From Arboricoccus pini (lineage in GTDB: Bacteria > Pseudomonadota > Alphaproteobacteria > Geminicoccales > Geminicoccaceae), in contig NZ_FYEH01000008.1 in the NCBI RefSeq assembly GCF_900187945.1, positions 62,001 through 126,000 on the forward strand: DNA of 64,000 nt, in the 5' to 3' direction. Under the pieces are notes generated by a model, which made no database searches, was not told where the DNA came from, and worked only from the letters and a program-made list of their open reading frames with translations. Of this stretch, positions 35,996 to 46,158 are shown piece after piece. Numbering within the stretch: position 1 is the first letter of the stretch; each line of letters starts with the position of its first letter. The translations under genes were made by a program, and so were the position numbers.

Positions 35996-36820
35996 TCAGG
36001 CCAGGAGGTAGCGCTCCACCGCCTGGGCAAAGCCCGACTCTTCGTTCGATCCCGTGACCGCCTGTGCCTTGGCGCGCACCGTCTCATTCGCATTGCCCAT
36101 GGCGATGGCGAAGCCCGAGCGCTCAAACATCGCAACGTCGTTGGCTGAATCGCCGATCGTCGCGATTTCGGTTGCGTCGATGCGCAGGAGGGTCGCTAGA
36201 CGATCGACGACGGTCCCCTTGGTGGCGTTCGGATGGGTGATATCGAGATAATAGACCTGCGAGCGGCTGGCAGCGATCCGTGCCCCGAACGCCGCCTGCA
36301 TACGGGCCTCCAGCTCGGCCAGGGCCGGGTGATCGTCACTCACTCCCACCATCTTGATGGCCGCTCCCAGGAGAGCATCGTCGAATTCTTCGACGATGCG
36401 TGGGGGATAACCGATGGTGAAGGTCTCGTGATCCACTCTCGGTCCCTCGGGATCGCGCACGACCCAATGCTCGGCCGTAAAGAGCCAGACGCTGACCCCC
36501 GCATCATCGAAGGCCGCGAGTGCCGCCTTCGCTTCCGCCAGGCCGATGCGCCGTTCCTCGATCACCTTGAAGTCCGGCTGGGTGAAGAGCCCGCCATTGA
36601 AGCCTGAGACCGGCAGCTCGATCCTTAGCGGTTTGATAAGCATGGCCAGCCCCTGCGGCGGCCGGGCACTGGTCACGGTAAACCCGATTCCGTGCTCCCC
36701 AAGCCGTCTGACCGCATCGATGTTGGCCTGGCTCAACACCTTGTCACGTGTCACCAGCGTGCCGTCCACATCCGAGAGGAGAAGACGGATCGGGCGTACG
36801 GGCATGATGCTCTCAGGCAT
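35996..36820 (-). CDS. HAD-superfamily phosphatase, Cof type
   Basis: Hydrolase of 274 residues of the Cof-type IIB HAD group, dephosphorylating sugar phosphates or related small molecules. Motif I is LLLSDVDGTLV with the nucleophile Asp, motif II is FTVTSARPP, motif III is the Lys in HPNATKGTVVDRL, and motif IV is IATIGDSANDVAMFE. The upstream part of the open frame (to 37006) overlaps the epimerase gene. ATG 36820 has an AGGAAG ribosome site. It converges with the creatininase operon; the 71-bp gap shows no T-tailed hairpin. Confidence 0.92.
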   Translation of the reverse strand: MPESIMPVRPIRLLLSDVDGTLVTRDKVLSQANIDAVRRLGEHGIGFTVTSARPPQGLAMLIKPLRIELPVSGFNGGLFTQPDFKVIEERRIGLAEAKAALAAFDDAGVSVWLFTAEHWVVRDPEGPRVDHETFTIGYPPRIVEEFDDALLGAAIKMVGVSDDHPALAELEARMQAAFGARIAASRSQVYYLDITHPNATKGTVVDRLATLLRIDATEIATIGDSANDVAMFERSGFAIAMGNANETVRAKAQAVTGSNEESGFAQAVERYLLA

Positions 36821-36870
36821 GCGGCTTCCTTTAATAGATGAAGACGGTCTGTTGCTCGAACTTATATCGC

Positions 36871-37740
36871 TCAAGCCGCTTCGATCGAAGCCGACCAGGA
36901 CATCTGGCGGCTCTCGCCGGGGGGAATGAGCCAAAGACCGGGCTTGGCCGTGAACGGTCCATCGAAGTCGACCGGGCTGGCAAAGCCGTGCCAGGGCTCG
37001 ATGCAAAGAAAATCAGCACCCGGCTTCATCCAGAGTCCGAGTTCCGGCGCATTGTCCCAGGCGACGCGCAAGGCGGGAGCACCCGGTGCCTCGAAGCGCA
37101 CGCTCTGGCTCTTGACCGCCGGCAGGACCAATGCGTCCCGCGCGAAAATCTCCTCGCGCAATGAAAGAACCCGGCCTTCGATCGGCGAGGGCCTGTCCAC
37201 CTTGCCGAGGAGCCCGTCGACAATGCCGGCGAGCGGCCCGTTCTCCTCCTGCTCGAAGACGAGGCGGTGCTGGTCCTTGGCTAGGCCCGACAGCAGGGGC
37301 CAGGAAAAGGCGGGATGCGCACCTAGTGAGGCCGGCAGGACGTCCGGGCCGGTATTCGTCGCCACATAGACCGCCGTGAACGTGGTGCCCTCCAGGCGGT
37401 AGCTTGCCTCGAGCCTGAAAGCGAAGGGGAACTGTTTGCGGGTCGCCTCGCTGTCTTCCAGGATAAGCGTGCAACTCGCCTCGTCCTGTGTCTTGAGGGC
37501 GAAGGGCAGGTCACGGGCAAAGCCATGCTGCTTCATCGGGTAGTCCCGGCCATCCACCTGTAGCCGATCATCCTTCAAGCGACCGACGATGGGGAAAAGC
37601 AGGGGCGCGTGCCGTGGCCAGGCCGGCCCCGCCTGCCAGAGAAACTCCCTGCCCGCCTGGTCGCTAAGCGAACAGGGCTCGGCCCCGTGAAGCTTGATCG
37701 CGGCCGCGATCAAGCCGTTTCCGATATCGATGCGATCCAA
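36871..37740 (-). CDS. Aldose 1-epimerase family protein
   Basis: Galactose-mutarotase-like protein of 289 residues, interconverting anomers of a sugar. Family features: GLIAAAIKLHGAEPCSLSD, then PAWPRHAPLLFPIVGRL, AHPAFSWPL with the catalytic His, and FLCIEPWHGFASP with the conserved Glu near the C-terminus. It belongs to the LacX/YeaD-like branch rather than GalM (shorter, no GalM-specific loop). It precedes the HAD phosphatase in the same direction by 50 bp and may be co-transcribed. Confidence 0.9.
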   Translation of the reverse strand: MDRIDIGNGLIAAAIKLHGAEPCSLSDQAGREFLWQAGPAWPRHAPLLFPIVGRLKDDRLQVDGRDYPMKQHGFARDLPFALKTQDEASCTLILEDSEATRKQFPFAFRLEASYRLEGTTFTAVYVATNTGPDVLPASLGAHPAFSWPLLSGLAKDQHRLVFEQEENGPLAGIVDGLLGKVDRPSPIEGRVLSLREEIFARDALVLPAVKSQSVRFEAPGAPALRVAWDNAPELGLWMKPGADFLCIEPWHGFASPVDFDGPFTAKPGLWLIPPGESRQMSWSASIEAA

Positions 37741-37824
37741 AAAAGCGATCCTTCAGCTTGTGGCGTGCCCGCGAGGGTAGAGTAGAGCGCTTTGCCGAGT
37801 CTGGGGAAGCGCCTGCGGCGGATT

Positions 37825-39171
37825 CTATGAGCCAGGGGCGCCGCTCACGCGCCAGATCGTGTTGCCAAGATCGTCCGCCACCAGGAGGGCGCCCTTGCCA
37901 TCCAGCGCCACACCGACCGGCCGGCCGCGCGCATTTTCGCCGGCATCCAGAAACCCCGTAAGCAAATCTTTGGGGAATCCGGCGGGCTTGCCGGCGACGA
38001 ACGGCACGAAAATGACCTTGTAACCGCTCTTGGGCGAGCGGTTCCATGAGCCGTGCTGGGCCACGAACAGACCCTGGCGCCAGTCTTGCGGCAAGCTACT
38101 GGCCTGCGCGAAAGCGATTCCCAGCGAGGCGGTATGCGGACCTAGGGCATAATCGGGTGCGATGGCCTTGGCCACCAGGTCCGGGCGCTGCGGGCTGACG
38201 CGTTCATCCACATGCTGGCCGTAATAGCTGTAGGGCCAGCCATAAAAGGCCCCTTCCTGCACGGAGGTGACATAGTCGGGCACGAGATCGCTGCCGATCT
38301 CGTCGCGCTCGTTGACGGCTGCCCAGAGCTTGCCCGTCTCTGGCTCGAAGGCCATACCGTTGGGATTGCGCAGACCGGTCGCAAAAGGCCGCATCGATCC
38401 GTTCGATGGATCGATTTCCCAGATCATCGCCCTGTCCTTCTCACTATCGATCCCGTTTTCGCCGACATTGCTGTTGGAGCCAACGGTTACATAGAGATGC
38501 TCGCCGTCGGGCGAGACGATGACGTTCTTCGTCCAGTGGTGGTTGATGCCGGCCGGCAGATCGACAACCTTGATGCCCCCTCCCTCGATGCGGGTGGCCC
38601 CAGGCTGATAGCTGAAGCGCATCAGTGCATCGGCGTTGGCTACATAGAAGTCGTTGCCGATGAGGGCCATGCCGAAGGGCGAACGCAGGTTAGCCAGGAA
38701 CACCTCGCGCTGATCGGCCGTACCGTCGCCGTCTGTGTCGCGCAGCAGCGTGATCCGGTCTGCACTTGGATCGCCCGCCCCAGCCCGCGACATGATCATG
38801 CCCGCAGCCCAACTCTTCAGGCTGAAGGGTTTCTTTTCCGCCGCTTTGGGTTTGTTCGATTCGGCGACCAGGACGTCGCCGTTCGGCAATGTGAACAGCC
38901 AGCGCGGATGATCGAGGTCGCGGGCGTAGGCCCGGACGTCGAGCCCCTTGGCCACGGCGGGCGCCTGCCCCTCGGTCCAGCCCACGGCTGGAGCAATGTT
39001 GATCGTTGGCACCAAGGTCTTGTTAGGGGCCGGCAGCTGTGGCGACGGACCGGTGCCGGCGGCGACGTCAAGGCTGGCATTCTCGGGGAAGAAGACGATC
39101 TTGATGCCCAGCCCCGCCACCGCCAGCACAACCATCGCCCCTGTCAGCATAAGCTTCGTGCCGCGTCCCAT
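37825..39171 (-). CDS. PQQ-dependent sugar dehydrogenase-like protein (sorbosone dehydrogenase family)
   Basis: Six-bladed beta-propeller of the soluble glucose/sorbosone dehydrogenase family, 448 residues. An N-terminal membrane anchor ([23 protein letters not shown]) would place it on the periplasmic face. Typical motifs are [19 protein letters not shown], then [74 protein letters not shown] and [23 protein letters not shown]. No PQQ synthesis genes are in the window, and many members have unproven substrates. It lies upstream of the epimerase in the same direction. Confidence 0.9.
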   Translation of the reverse strand: MGRGTKLMLTGAMVVLAVAGLGIKIVFFPENASLDVAAGTGPSPQLPAPNKTLVPTINIAPAVGWTEGQAPAVAKGLDVRAYARDLDHPRWLFTLPNGDVLVAESNKPKAAEKKPFSLKSWAAGMIMSRAGAGDPSADRITLLRDTDGDGTADQREVFLANLRSPFGMALIGNDFYVANADALMRFSYQPGATRIEGGGIKVVDLPAGINHHWTKNVIVSPDGEHLYVTVGSNSNVGENGIDSEKDRAMIWEIDPSNGSMRPFATGLRNPNGMAFEPETGKLWAAVNERDEIGSDLVPDYVTSVQEGAFYGWPYSYYGQHVDERVSPQRPDLVAKAIAPDYALGPHTASLGIAFAQASSLPQDWRQGLFVAQHGSWNRSPKSGYKVIFVPFVAGKPAGFPKDLLTGFLDAGENARGRPVGVALDGKGALLVADDLGNTIWRVSGAPGS

Positions 39172-39241
39172 CGACCTTGTCCTCGCGCTTGGGCTTATGG
39201 ATCAATGGAATGAGCGAGCGAGGCGATGGTTGCGGTAAAGC

Positions 39242-40192
39242 CTATGCCACGCCGGTCAAAAGATCGGTATCGGCGACGCTCAGCTTAAGTTCGACCGCCT
39301 TGGCAAAGCTCGCCAGTTGCTCCCTCGAAGTGGCACTGGCAATGGGGGCGGTCACGCCGTCCTGAGCCATGAGCCACGCCAGCGCCACCTCGGCTGGCTT
39401 CGCATCATGCTCCAGTGCCACCTTGTCCAGGGCGTCAATGATACGAAATCCATGGTCGTTCAGATACTTGCCAACGGCGGTGCCGCGTTTGCGTCCCGTG
39501 AGGTCTCCCTCAGCCCGGTATTTGCCCGTCAAAAAGCCCGAGGCAAGGCTGTAATAGGGAATTACACCCAGGTTCTCGCGTATCGCGAGTTCGCGTGGCC
39601 CAGATTCGTAACCCTCGCGATCGTAGAGATTATATTCTGGCTGCAGGGTCTGATAGGCCGGGAGGCCGTGGGTGCGGGAGGCCTCGAAAGCGGCAGTGAG
39701 CAGACCCGCATCATAATTGGACGCGCCGATAGCGCGGATCTTACCAGCTTCCAAAAGTCGCTGGTAGGCGCCAAGTGTCTCCTCGTGCGGCGTCTCCGGG
39801 TCGGGCCAGTGGGACTGGTAGAGGTCAATATAGTCGACCTGCAAGCGTCGTAGCGAGTCCTCGACCGCCTCGGTGATCCAGCGGCAGGAAAGGCCCTTGT
39901 GCCCTTCCTTCTTCATATCTCCCCCAACCTTGGTGAAGATCAAAACTTTTTCCCGTTTGCCGGGGTTCGCGTTCAGCCAGCGACCGATGATCGTTTCCGA
40001 TTCGCCACCCTTGTTGCCCTCCGCCCAGATGGAATAGACGTCGGCCGTGTCGATGGCGTTGAACCCCAGGTCGACGAACTGGTCGAGGAGATCGAACGAG
40101 GTTTTCTCATCGACCGTCCAGCCGAAGACGTTACCGCCGAAGACGATGGGTGCAATCTGCAGTCCCGTCAGGCCGAGTGCACGAAATTCCAT
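39242..40192 (-). CDS. Aldo/keto reductase
   Basis: NADPH-dependent oxidoreductase of 316 residues. The catalytic tetrad is recognisable: Asp and Tyr in AIDTADVYSIWAEG, Lys in KVLIFTKVGGD, and His in YIDLYQSHWPDPETP. The coenzyme-binding end is APIASATSREQLASF. It is most like the YajO/Tas-type branch. Located 70 bp upstream of the dehydrogenase gene on the same strand, it may be part of a sugar-metabolism unit. The substrate is unknown. Confidence 0.92.
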   Translation of the reverse strand: MEFRALGLTGLQIAPIVFGGNVFGWTVDEKTSFDLLDQFVDLGFNAIDTADVYSIWAEGNKGGESETIIGRWLNANPGKREKVLIFTKVGGDMKKEGHKGLSCRWITEAVEDSLRRLQVDYIDLYQSHWPDPETPHEETLGAYQRLLEAGKIRAIGASNYDAGLLTAAFEASRTHGLPAYQTLQPEYNLYDREGYESGPRELAIRENLGVIPYYSLASGFLTGKYRAEGDLTGRKRGTAVGKYLNDHGFRIIDALDKVALEHDAKPAEVALAWLMAQDGVTAPIASATSREQLASFAKAVELKLSVADTDLLTGVA

Positions 40193-40463
40193 GGAATCCT
40201 ACCTCGAATCTATCAGTACGGGATGTAACCCAGTACTCAAATTTGAAAACGGGAGACGACGCTTCCGCTTCTCATTAATCAAGCAAGGAGAAAGCAAGGA
40301 TGTCCATGCACGAAGATGCTAACGGCATCGCGTAATACGCGTAGTTATAGAAAATTAATCTACTTTATATGGTTGCTCCCAAAGTCTGTACGATTTGGCA
40401 TGGATCGATGCAGTTTTATTTCGCGCTAATGGTCTGTCGCCGCGTCGATTGAAATCCGCCGCG

Positions 40464-41234
40464 TCACGCGGCGGTAAAACAGTTATCGACGAACAGATGC
40501 GTGCCGTTGATGAAGCGGGCTTTGTCGGAGAGGAGGAAAAGTGCGGCGTCCGCCACCTCGCCCGGTTCGCACATGCGTCCCTGCTGGACGGCCATCGTGC
40601 TCTCCGACACGTCGACGCCCAGCCTTTCCAAAGCCTCCACCTCCCGCATGCCGTGCGGCGTTCGGATGAAGCCCGGGCAGACAGCGTTGCAGCGAATATT
40701 GCGATCGCGGAATTCCACCGCGATGGCACGCGAGAACATGTGTACCGCCCCCTTGGTCGTCCCGTAGAGGACTTCCATGGGGGTCGCGGCGACGGCGGAG
40801 ATCGAGGAGGTATTGACGATGGCACCGCCTCCTCTCGCCAGCATGCCCGGCAGCACGGCCTTAGTCATCAGGAACATCGAGCGGACATTGACGTCCATCA
40901 ACCAGTCATAGTCCGCCTCGCTGGTGTCGAGAAACGGCTTCACGACGATCGTGCCCGCGTGATTGAAGAGGAGCGTAGGCGCGCCGAAGGTGTCCGTTGC
41001 CACCTTCACCGCCTGCTCGATCTCGGCTCCCTTGGCAACGTCGGCGGCAGCAAAGACGGCCTCACCTCCCTGGGCGACGATATCGGCCGCCAGCGCCTTC
41101 CCCAGATCGATCTGCCTGTCCACGATCGTTACCCTGGCGCCGGCCGCGGCCAGCTTGCGCGAGGCCTCGGCCCCGCACCCACCTGCCCCGCCGGAAACCA
41201 GCGCGCTCGCTCCGGCGAAGATCCTCTCCGACAT
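40464..41234 (-). CDS. Short-chain dehydrogenase/reductase (SDR)
   Basis: Classical SDR of 256 residues. The cofactor loop is SGGAGGCGAEAS, where TGGxxGIG is normal (the third Gly is kept, Ile replaced by Cys). NHAG, VNTSSISA and the catalytic YGTTK are present, with C-terminal LLSDKARFINGTHLFVDNCFTA. The open frame begins at 41354, but ATG 41234 gives the standard N-terminus and avoids overlap with the permease gene. It lies 16 bp downstream of the amino-acid permease and is likely co-transcribed with it. Confidence 0.92.
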   Translation of the reverse strand: MSERIFAGASALVSGGAGGCGAEASRKLAAAGARVTIVDRQIDLGKALAADIVAQGGEAVFAAADVAKGAEIEQAVKVATDTFGAPTLLFNHAGTIVVKPFLDTSEADYDWLMDVNVRSMFLMTKAVLPGMLARGGGAIVNTSSISAVAATPMEVLYGTTKGAVHMFSRAIAVEFRDRNIRCNAVCPGFIRTPHGMREVEALERLGVDVSESTMAVQQGRMCEPGEVADAALFLLSDKARFINGTHLFVDNCFTAA

Positions 41235-41250
41235 GTGCCTTCTCCGATGG

Positions 41251-42798
41251 TCAACGTTCGCCGACGGCGCTCTCGGCCGCCTCGATTTCCGCCCGCCTCC
41301 TGCTGATCGCATCGCCGATGGGCGGCCCTTTGAAACGGCGGCGCTCAAAGCCAAACCAGACGATCGCCGTCAGGATCAGGAAGCCCACGGTGATCCAGAA
41401 GGCAGCATCGTTGGGCGGCTGGATGCCGATCAGGAAGATGAGCACCATCGAGGCGATGACGAGGAGAGCAACCAGCCTATAGAGGCCTCCAATGTTCCAG
41501 GGGCCCATCTTGCTCCAGCGACCGCCGAAATGGATGAGACCCAGGACGATCGGCACGGCGAAGGAGAGAAAGAGGAAGATGACCGTGACCGAGACGATCG
41601 TCGTGTAGAGAGGCGTGTAGCTCGTAAAGAGCACAGCCAGGGCCGCGCCGGTCCAGATCGCATTGACGGGCGTGCGAAAGTGCGGGCTCACGTGGCGTAG
41701 CTTGCTCGAAAACGGCAGGCCGCCATCGCGCGCGAAGGCGAAGATCATGCGTGAGACCGAGGTTACAGTCGCCAGGCCACAGAGGAATTGCGCCGCGAAG
41801 ATGACGATATAGAGGAAGACCTTGATGCCGGATGGCAGAACTTGGTCGGCTGTCCAGAAGAAGACGTTCCAACCCTGGGCCGCGGCGGCCCCCATGTCGG
41901 GAATGGCAATGACGATGGCGGAGAGGAAGATCCAGCCCATGAGCCCCGACCAGAAGACGGAGCGGACCATCGAGCGCGGCACGCTGAGTGCGGCGTTGCG
42001 GGTCTCCTCGGAGGTATGCGCCGAGGCATCGTATCCGGTGATCGTATAGATCGGTAGCAGCAGGCCGAGGAGAAAGAGAAAGAAGGTGCTGTTTGTCTGC
42101 GGCCAGATGCCACCGCCCACATCGCCGCTGAAATTACTGAACGTCCAAAGCCGCGAGAAATCGTGACTGGGGGCGTATGCGAAGAACGCAACCGCGATCG
42201 CGGCCGAACCGAACAGGATCAGATAGCCCGAGAAATCGGTGAGGATGCTCGTCAGCTTGATGCCGCGATGATTGATGACGGCCTGGAGGGCCGTGATGAT
42301 CACCATGAACGTCAGTTGCTCACCATAGGTACCGGTGAACCCGATGACTGGGCCGAAGACTCCGAGGAAGAACGTCCAGGTGCCCACATTGATGGCACCC
42401 AGCACGGTCACGAGACCAAGAAGGTTGAGCCAGGCTGTCACCCAGCCAATGCCACGATTACCCAGGATCGAGCCCCAGTGATAGAGGCCGCCGGCGGTCG
42501 GATAGGCCGAGGCGATCTGCGCCATGGCGATCGCGAAGACGCCCGAGACCAGGCAGCCCAGCGGCCAGCCAATGCCGATCGCAGCACCACCGACGCCGCT
42601 TATACCCTGGGCCAGCGAGTTGATACCGCCTGAGAGGATGCAGATAATCGAGAAGCTGACCGCGAAGTTCGAAAAACCGCTAAGGCGGCGTTCGAGCTCC
42701 TGGGCATAGCCCATGCCGTGCAGATGCTCGACATCCGCGCGGTGTTCATCTTCCGTGTAACCCCCCGGCACAGATTTGCCGGTCGCTTTCGTTTGCAT
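41251..42798 (-). CDS. Amino acid permease, APC superfamily (GabP/Bat1-like)
   Basis: Twelve-helix cytoplasmic-membrane transporter of 515 residues. The N-terminal motif LERRLSGFSNFAVSFSIICILSGGINSLAQGI with MGYAQEL before it is typical for the eukaryotic-like APC family that moves GABA, choline or other amino compounds. Conserved ITGYDASAHTSEETRNAALSVPRSMVRSVFWSG follows. Its neighbour is an SDR, which would suit oxidation or reduction of the imported compound. The specific amino compound cannot be assigned. Confidence 0.9.
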   Translation of the reverse strand: MQTKATGKSVPGGYTEDEHRADVEHLHGMGYAQELERRLSGFSNFAVSFSIICILSGGINSLAQGISGVGGAAIGIGWPLGCLVSGVFAIAMAQIASAYPTAGGLYHWGSILGNRGIGWVTAWLNLLGLVTVLGAINVGTWTFFLGVFGPVIGFTGTYGEQLTFMVIITALQAVINHRGIKLTSILTDFSGYLILFGSAAIAVAFFAYAPSHDFSRLWTFSNFSGDVGGGIWPQTNSTFFLFLLGLLLPIYTITGYDASAHTSEETRNAALSVPRSMVRSVFWSGLMGWIFLSAIVIAIPDMGAAAAQGWNVFFWTADQVLPSGIKVFLYIVIFAAQFLCGLATVTSVSRMIFAFARDGGLPFSSKLRHVSPHFRTPVNAIWTGAALAVLFTSYTPLYTTIVSVTVIFLFLSFAVPIVLGLIHFGGRWSKMGPWNIGGLYRLVALLVIASMVLIFLIGIQPPNDAAFWITVGFLILTAIVWFGFERRRFKGPPIGDAISRRRAEIEAAESAVGER

Positions 42799-43427
42799 GC
42801 ACGACTCCCGTCTCTTGATGGAGGGAGGCCCGGCCCGGGCAGTCCTTGGCGACGTTTCTTGCGCCAGCCACCGTTCTCATCCGGCAGGCTGGCGTTGGCA
42901 GGAAGGGTTCACACACATCCCCGGAGCCAGCGTTTTGTGCCGGCAGCCTTGCCCTGGCGACGATGGTAGAGGTCATCGCAGGTGAAAGGCCAGCCCTTCC
43001 TTACGCCGGTCGGCGTTCTTTACGTTGGAGGGACGATTCCAGCCTCCCAGGGCAGCATCCTTCACGAGGTTTGAACGATGCCTCTCTCGCCGATTGACCC
43101 GTTGTAAGGGCCGATTCTGCCAACTCATAGAGCTCGGCTGGGACCTTGTCGCTGGCCGCCCGTATAGGCCTCAGGTGTTAGACGTTGTAGCGGATCGATC
43201 CGAAGTGTCGCTTGCGCTCGATGTCGCTTCACGGGCCTTTCGGCTCGGCGCGAAAGTCTAGAGTTCAAAACAGGGCAGCCCCGCCGCGCGCTTCAGCTTG
43301 CAGGCATGCTCGCAAGCCGGAGAGACGACAGCACCGCGCGTATCGATCCGTCGGATCGGCTCACTCAACCCATGAGTCGCCGGATTCGCGACAAAGGCCA
43401 GGACCTAGCTCTGCTTGCCGCTCCGGC
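42799..43427. other. Gene-free stretch between permease promoter and ada
   Basis: About 630 bp without recognisable coding content on either strand; the frames present are short and have no family features. It must contain the promoter of the leftward permease-SDR unit. No terminator with a T-tail was seen for the Ada gene that ends at 43428. Confidence 0.4.
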
Positions 43428-44519
43428 TCATTCGTCAGCCTTGCTCGTCCCGTGATCCGATGCCTTCCGCTCGCGTGCTAAAAGCTCCTTCTTACGCTCA
43501 ACTCCCCAGCGATAACCCGAAGGATCGCCATCGCTGCGCACCACCCGATGGCAAGGAATGGCAAGTGCTATACGGTTCGTGGCACAGGCCCGGGCGACGG
43601 CGCGAACGGCGCGCGGCATGCCGATGGCCTGGGCGATCTCGGCATAGCTTGCCGTCTTCCCCAGTGGAATCGCCCGCAGCTGCTGCCAGACACGCTCCTG
43701 GAAGGCCGTGCCGCGTACATCCAGGGGCAAAGCCAGATCCCCTAGCGGATTTTCCGCGAAGGCGAGGACGGCGGCAATCATGGCCTCGAAGCCGGGCTCA
43801 CCGCCGACGAGCTCGGCCCTTGGGAACTGGTCCTGCAAATCCTTGATGAGGCTGTCGGGCGAATCGCCAAGCAGAATGGCGCAAACCCCCTTCAAGCTGC
43901 AGGCGACGAGCACGGCGCCGAGCGAGCTCTGGCCGATGGCGAAACGAATGAGGGCTGCCTCACCGCCCTGTCGGAATGCACTTGGTGTCATACCCAGCAT
44001 CGCATCGGTGTTCTCGTAGAAACGACCGCTGGAATTGAAGCCCGCGGCGTAAAGCGCAGCCGTGATGCTACCCGAGTCGGCCAGGTGGTGCCGCAGGGCG
44101 CGCGCCCGTACGGCGGCGCCATAGGCCCGGGGCGTCAGTCCAGTCGCGGCCTTGAAGAGGCGATGGAAATGATAGGGACTGAAGCCGGCCTCTCGCGCCA
44201 GCGTCGTCAGGTCCGGCAGATCCTCGGCGCTCTCCAACCGGCGACAAGCGGCGGCGATGACGTCGGCATGGCCGCGGGCGGCCGGGGCGGCCATCGGCTG
44301 GCAGCGCCGACATGGCCGATAGCCGGCTGCCAATGCTTCCTCGGGCGTGGCGAAGAACGCCGTGTTCTCGGCCTTCGGGCGGCGTGCGGGACAGCTTGGC
44401 CGGCAAAAGACGCCGGTCGTTCGCACGGCATAGACAAAACGGCCATCGAAGCCGGCATCGCGCATGTCGACTGCATGCGACCAGGCCGCTGTCTCATCTT
44501 TTTCCACGCGTTCCACCAT
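43428..44519 (-). CDS. ada: Bifunctional Ada: DNA methyl-repair protein and AraC-type regulator
   Basis: Adaptive-response protein of 363 residues. The N-terminal Ada domain holds the zinc cysteines in GVFCRPSCPARRP and YRPCRRCQP; the first is the methylphosphotriester acceptor. A central AraC-type helix-turn-helix follows (ADLTTLAREAGFSPYHFHRLFKAATGLTPRAYG). The C-terminal O6-alkylguanine transferase has IPCHRVVRSDGDPSGYRWG with the acceptor Cys. Methylation of the N-terminal Cys turns it into an activator of its own gene in relatives. ATG 44519 with GGAGGAG is chosen over 44549. Confidence 0.95.
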   Translation of the reverse strand: MVERVEKDETAAWSHAVDMRDAGFDGRFVYAVRTTGVFCRPSCPARRPKAENTAFFATPEEALAAGYRPCRRCQPMAAPAARGHADVIAAACRRLESAEDLPDLTTLAREAGFSPYHFHRLFKAATGLTPRAYGAAVRARALRHHLADSGSITAALYAAGFNSSGRFYENTDAMLGMTPSAFRQGGEAALIRFAIGQSSLGAVLVACSLKGVCAILLGDSPDSLIKDLQDQFPRAELVGGEPGFEAMIAAVLAFAENPLGDLALPLDVRGTAFQERVWQQLRAIPLGKTASYAEIAQAIGMPRAVRAVARACATNRIALAIPCHRVVRSDGDPSGYRWGVERKKELLARERKASDHGTSKADE

Positions 44520-45021
44520 CGACTGCTCCTCCGTTCGTCCAGCCCCCATCTAGCGCGAGCGCCTCGGCATCTCACTCCGCAGCTTGCTTTCGAAGCCCTA
44601 GCACGCATCCGCCTGCAATTGCATTTCGGCGCCGGGCTCGGTATAGGGGCGCTGCCCGTTTCGAGCGGGCTACATCTGCTGGTTGGGGAGGACGCCTTGC
44701 AAGACGACGCCCTCTTCCAATTGGGGATGGGCTCAGTTCTGCTGAATGCCTCCCAAACGGAAGAAACATCTGGCCACCGCCAAAGCGGCTGCGCCATGCG
44801 ATATGCCCTTGAAGGCATGATGAGGTTCGCCCGATGGGAACGCGCAGTCCTCCCTGTGCCGACCACGCCCGCTCGGGAAAGACCGACGTGAAGACGAGGC
44901 TGGCCTGACTGCTTATCGTTCGGCCAAAACGTCCAGCCAGAACAGCCGGCGGGCGATCAGTCCATCTCCACTCAATAGACGCGGGAAAGCGGGGCCGGCT
45001 TAGCCTCGCTGCCAGATCCAT
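44520..45021. other. Intergenic region between ada and the spermidine genes
   Basis: About 500 bp between divergent genes. Minus-strand frames here (to 45243) have no recognisable family. The region should hold the ada promoter and the promoter of the rightward nspC-like operon. No ribosome site is evident before the ATG at 45022 and no speF-type RNA element was recognised. Confidence 0.4.
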
Positions 45022-46116
45022 ATGCAGACACCCTTCTATCTCATCGACAAGACCGCCTTGCTGCGCAACCTCGAGCGCATCCAGGAGGTGCGCAGGCTCT
45101 CCGGCGCCAAGGCTCTCCTGGCGCTCAAATGCTTCGCGACCTGGTCGGTCTTCGATCTCATGCGCGTCTATATGGATGGCACTACGTCTTCCTCGCTCTA
45201 CGAGGTTAAGCTGGGGCGGGAAAAATTCGGCGGCGAGACGCACGCCTATAGCGTGGCCTACGGCGCCGACGAAATCGACGAGGTGGTCGCCAATGCCGAC
45301 AAGATCATTTTCAATTCGGTCGGCCAGTTCAAGCGCTTCGCGCCGCGGGCGGCCGGCTTGTCCTGCGGCCTCAGGCTCAATCCGGGCGTGAGCTCATCCA
45401 GCTTCGACCTCGCCGATCCCGCCCGGCCGTTCAGTCGCCTTGGCGAAAGCGACGTCGACATTATCATGCCCATTATGGAGCAGATCGGCGGCTTCATGAT
45501 CCACAATAATTGCGAGAACGCCGATTTCGCCCTCTTCGACCGGCTGCTCGCGGACATCGAGGTGAAATTCGGCCGCCTTTTGGAGCGCGTCAGCTGGGTG
45601 AGCCTGGGTGGCGGAATCCATTTCACCGGTGACGGCTATCCGATCGCGAATTTCGCCCAGCGTCTGAGGGGCTTTGGTGAGCGCTACGGTGTCCAGGTCT
45701 ATCTGGAGCCGGGCGAGGCCGCCATCACCCGCAGCACGACGCTCGAAGTGAGCGTTCTCGACACGCTTAAGAACGGCAAGGACCTGGCGATCGTAGACAG
45801 CTCGATCGAGGCGCACATGCTCGATCTCCTCATCTACCGGCAAAGCGCCAAGATTGCCCCCGATGCCGGAACGTACGGCTACATGGTCTGCGGCAAGTCC
45901 TGCCTGGCGGGGGACATTTTCGGCGAGTTTCATTTTCCAGCGCCGCTGAAAATCGGCGACCGACTCTCCATCCAGGACGCCGCTGGTTACACGATGGTCA
46001 AAAAGAACTGGTTCAACGGTGTCCGCATGCCGGCCATCGCCATCCGCGAACTGGACGGCACGATCCGTCAGGTCCGCGATTTTACCTATGACGACTATGT
46101 ATCGAGCCTTTCCTGA
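45022..46116 (+). CDS. nspC: Carboxy(nor)spermidine decarboxylase
   Basis: PLP-dependent decarboxylase of the alanine-racemase fold, 364 residues, making spermidine (or norspermidine) from its carboxy form. The N-terminus TPFYLIDKTALLRNLERI and KALLALKCFATWSVFDLM with the PLP lysine K36 are typical. WVSLGGGIHF and YLEPGEAAITRSTTLEVSV form the phosphate and substrate sites. GKSCLAGDIFGEF holds the conserved Cys-Asp motif. The following gene encodes the matching synthase, so the pair forms the SAM-decarboxylase-independent route to spermidine common in Alphaproteobacteria. Confidence 0.95.
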   Translation: MQTPFYLIDKTALLRNLERIQEVRRLSGAKALLALKCFATWSVFDLMRVYMDGTTSSSLYEVKLGREKFGGETHAYSVAYGADEIDEVVANADKIIFNSVGQFKRFAPRAAGLSCGLRLNPGVSSSSFDLADPARPFSRLGESDVDIIMPIMEQIGGFMIHNNCENADFALFDRLLADIEVKFGRLLERVSWVSLGGGIHFTGDGYPIANFAQRLRGFGERYGVQVYLEPGEAAITRSTTLEVSVLDTLKNGKDLAIVDSSIEAHMLDLLIYRQSAKIAPDAGTYGYMVCGKSCLAGDIFGEFHFPAPLKIGDRLSIQDAAGYTMVKKNWFNGVRMPAIAIRELDGTIRQVRDFTYDDYVSSLS

Positions 46117-46158
46117 AGGCTTTCGCTTGAATGCCAACCTCGAAGTCTGGCGCATGAC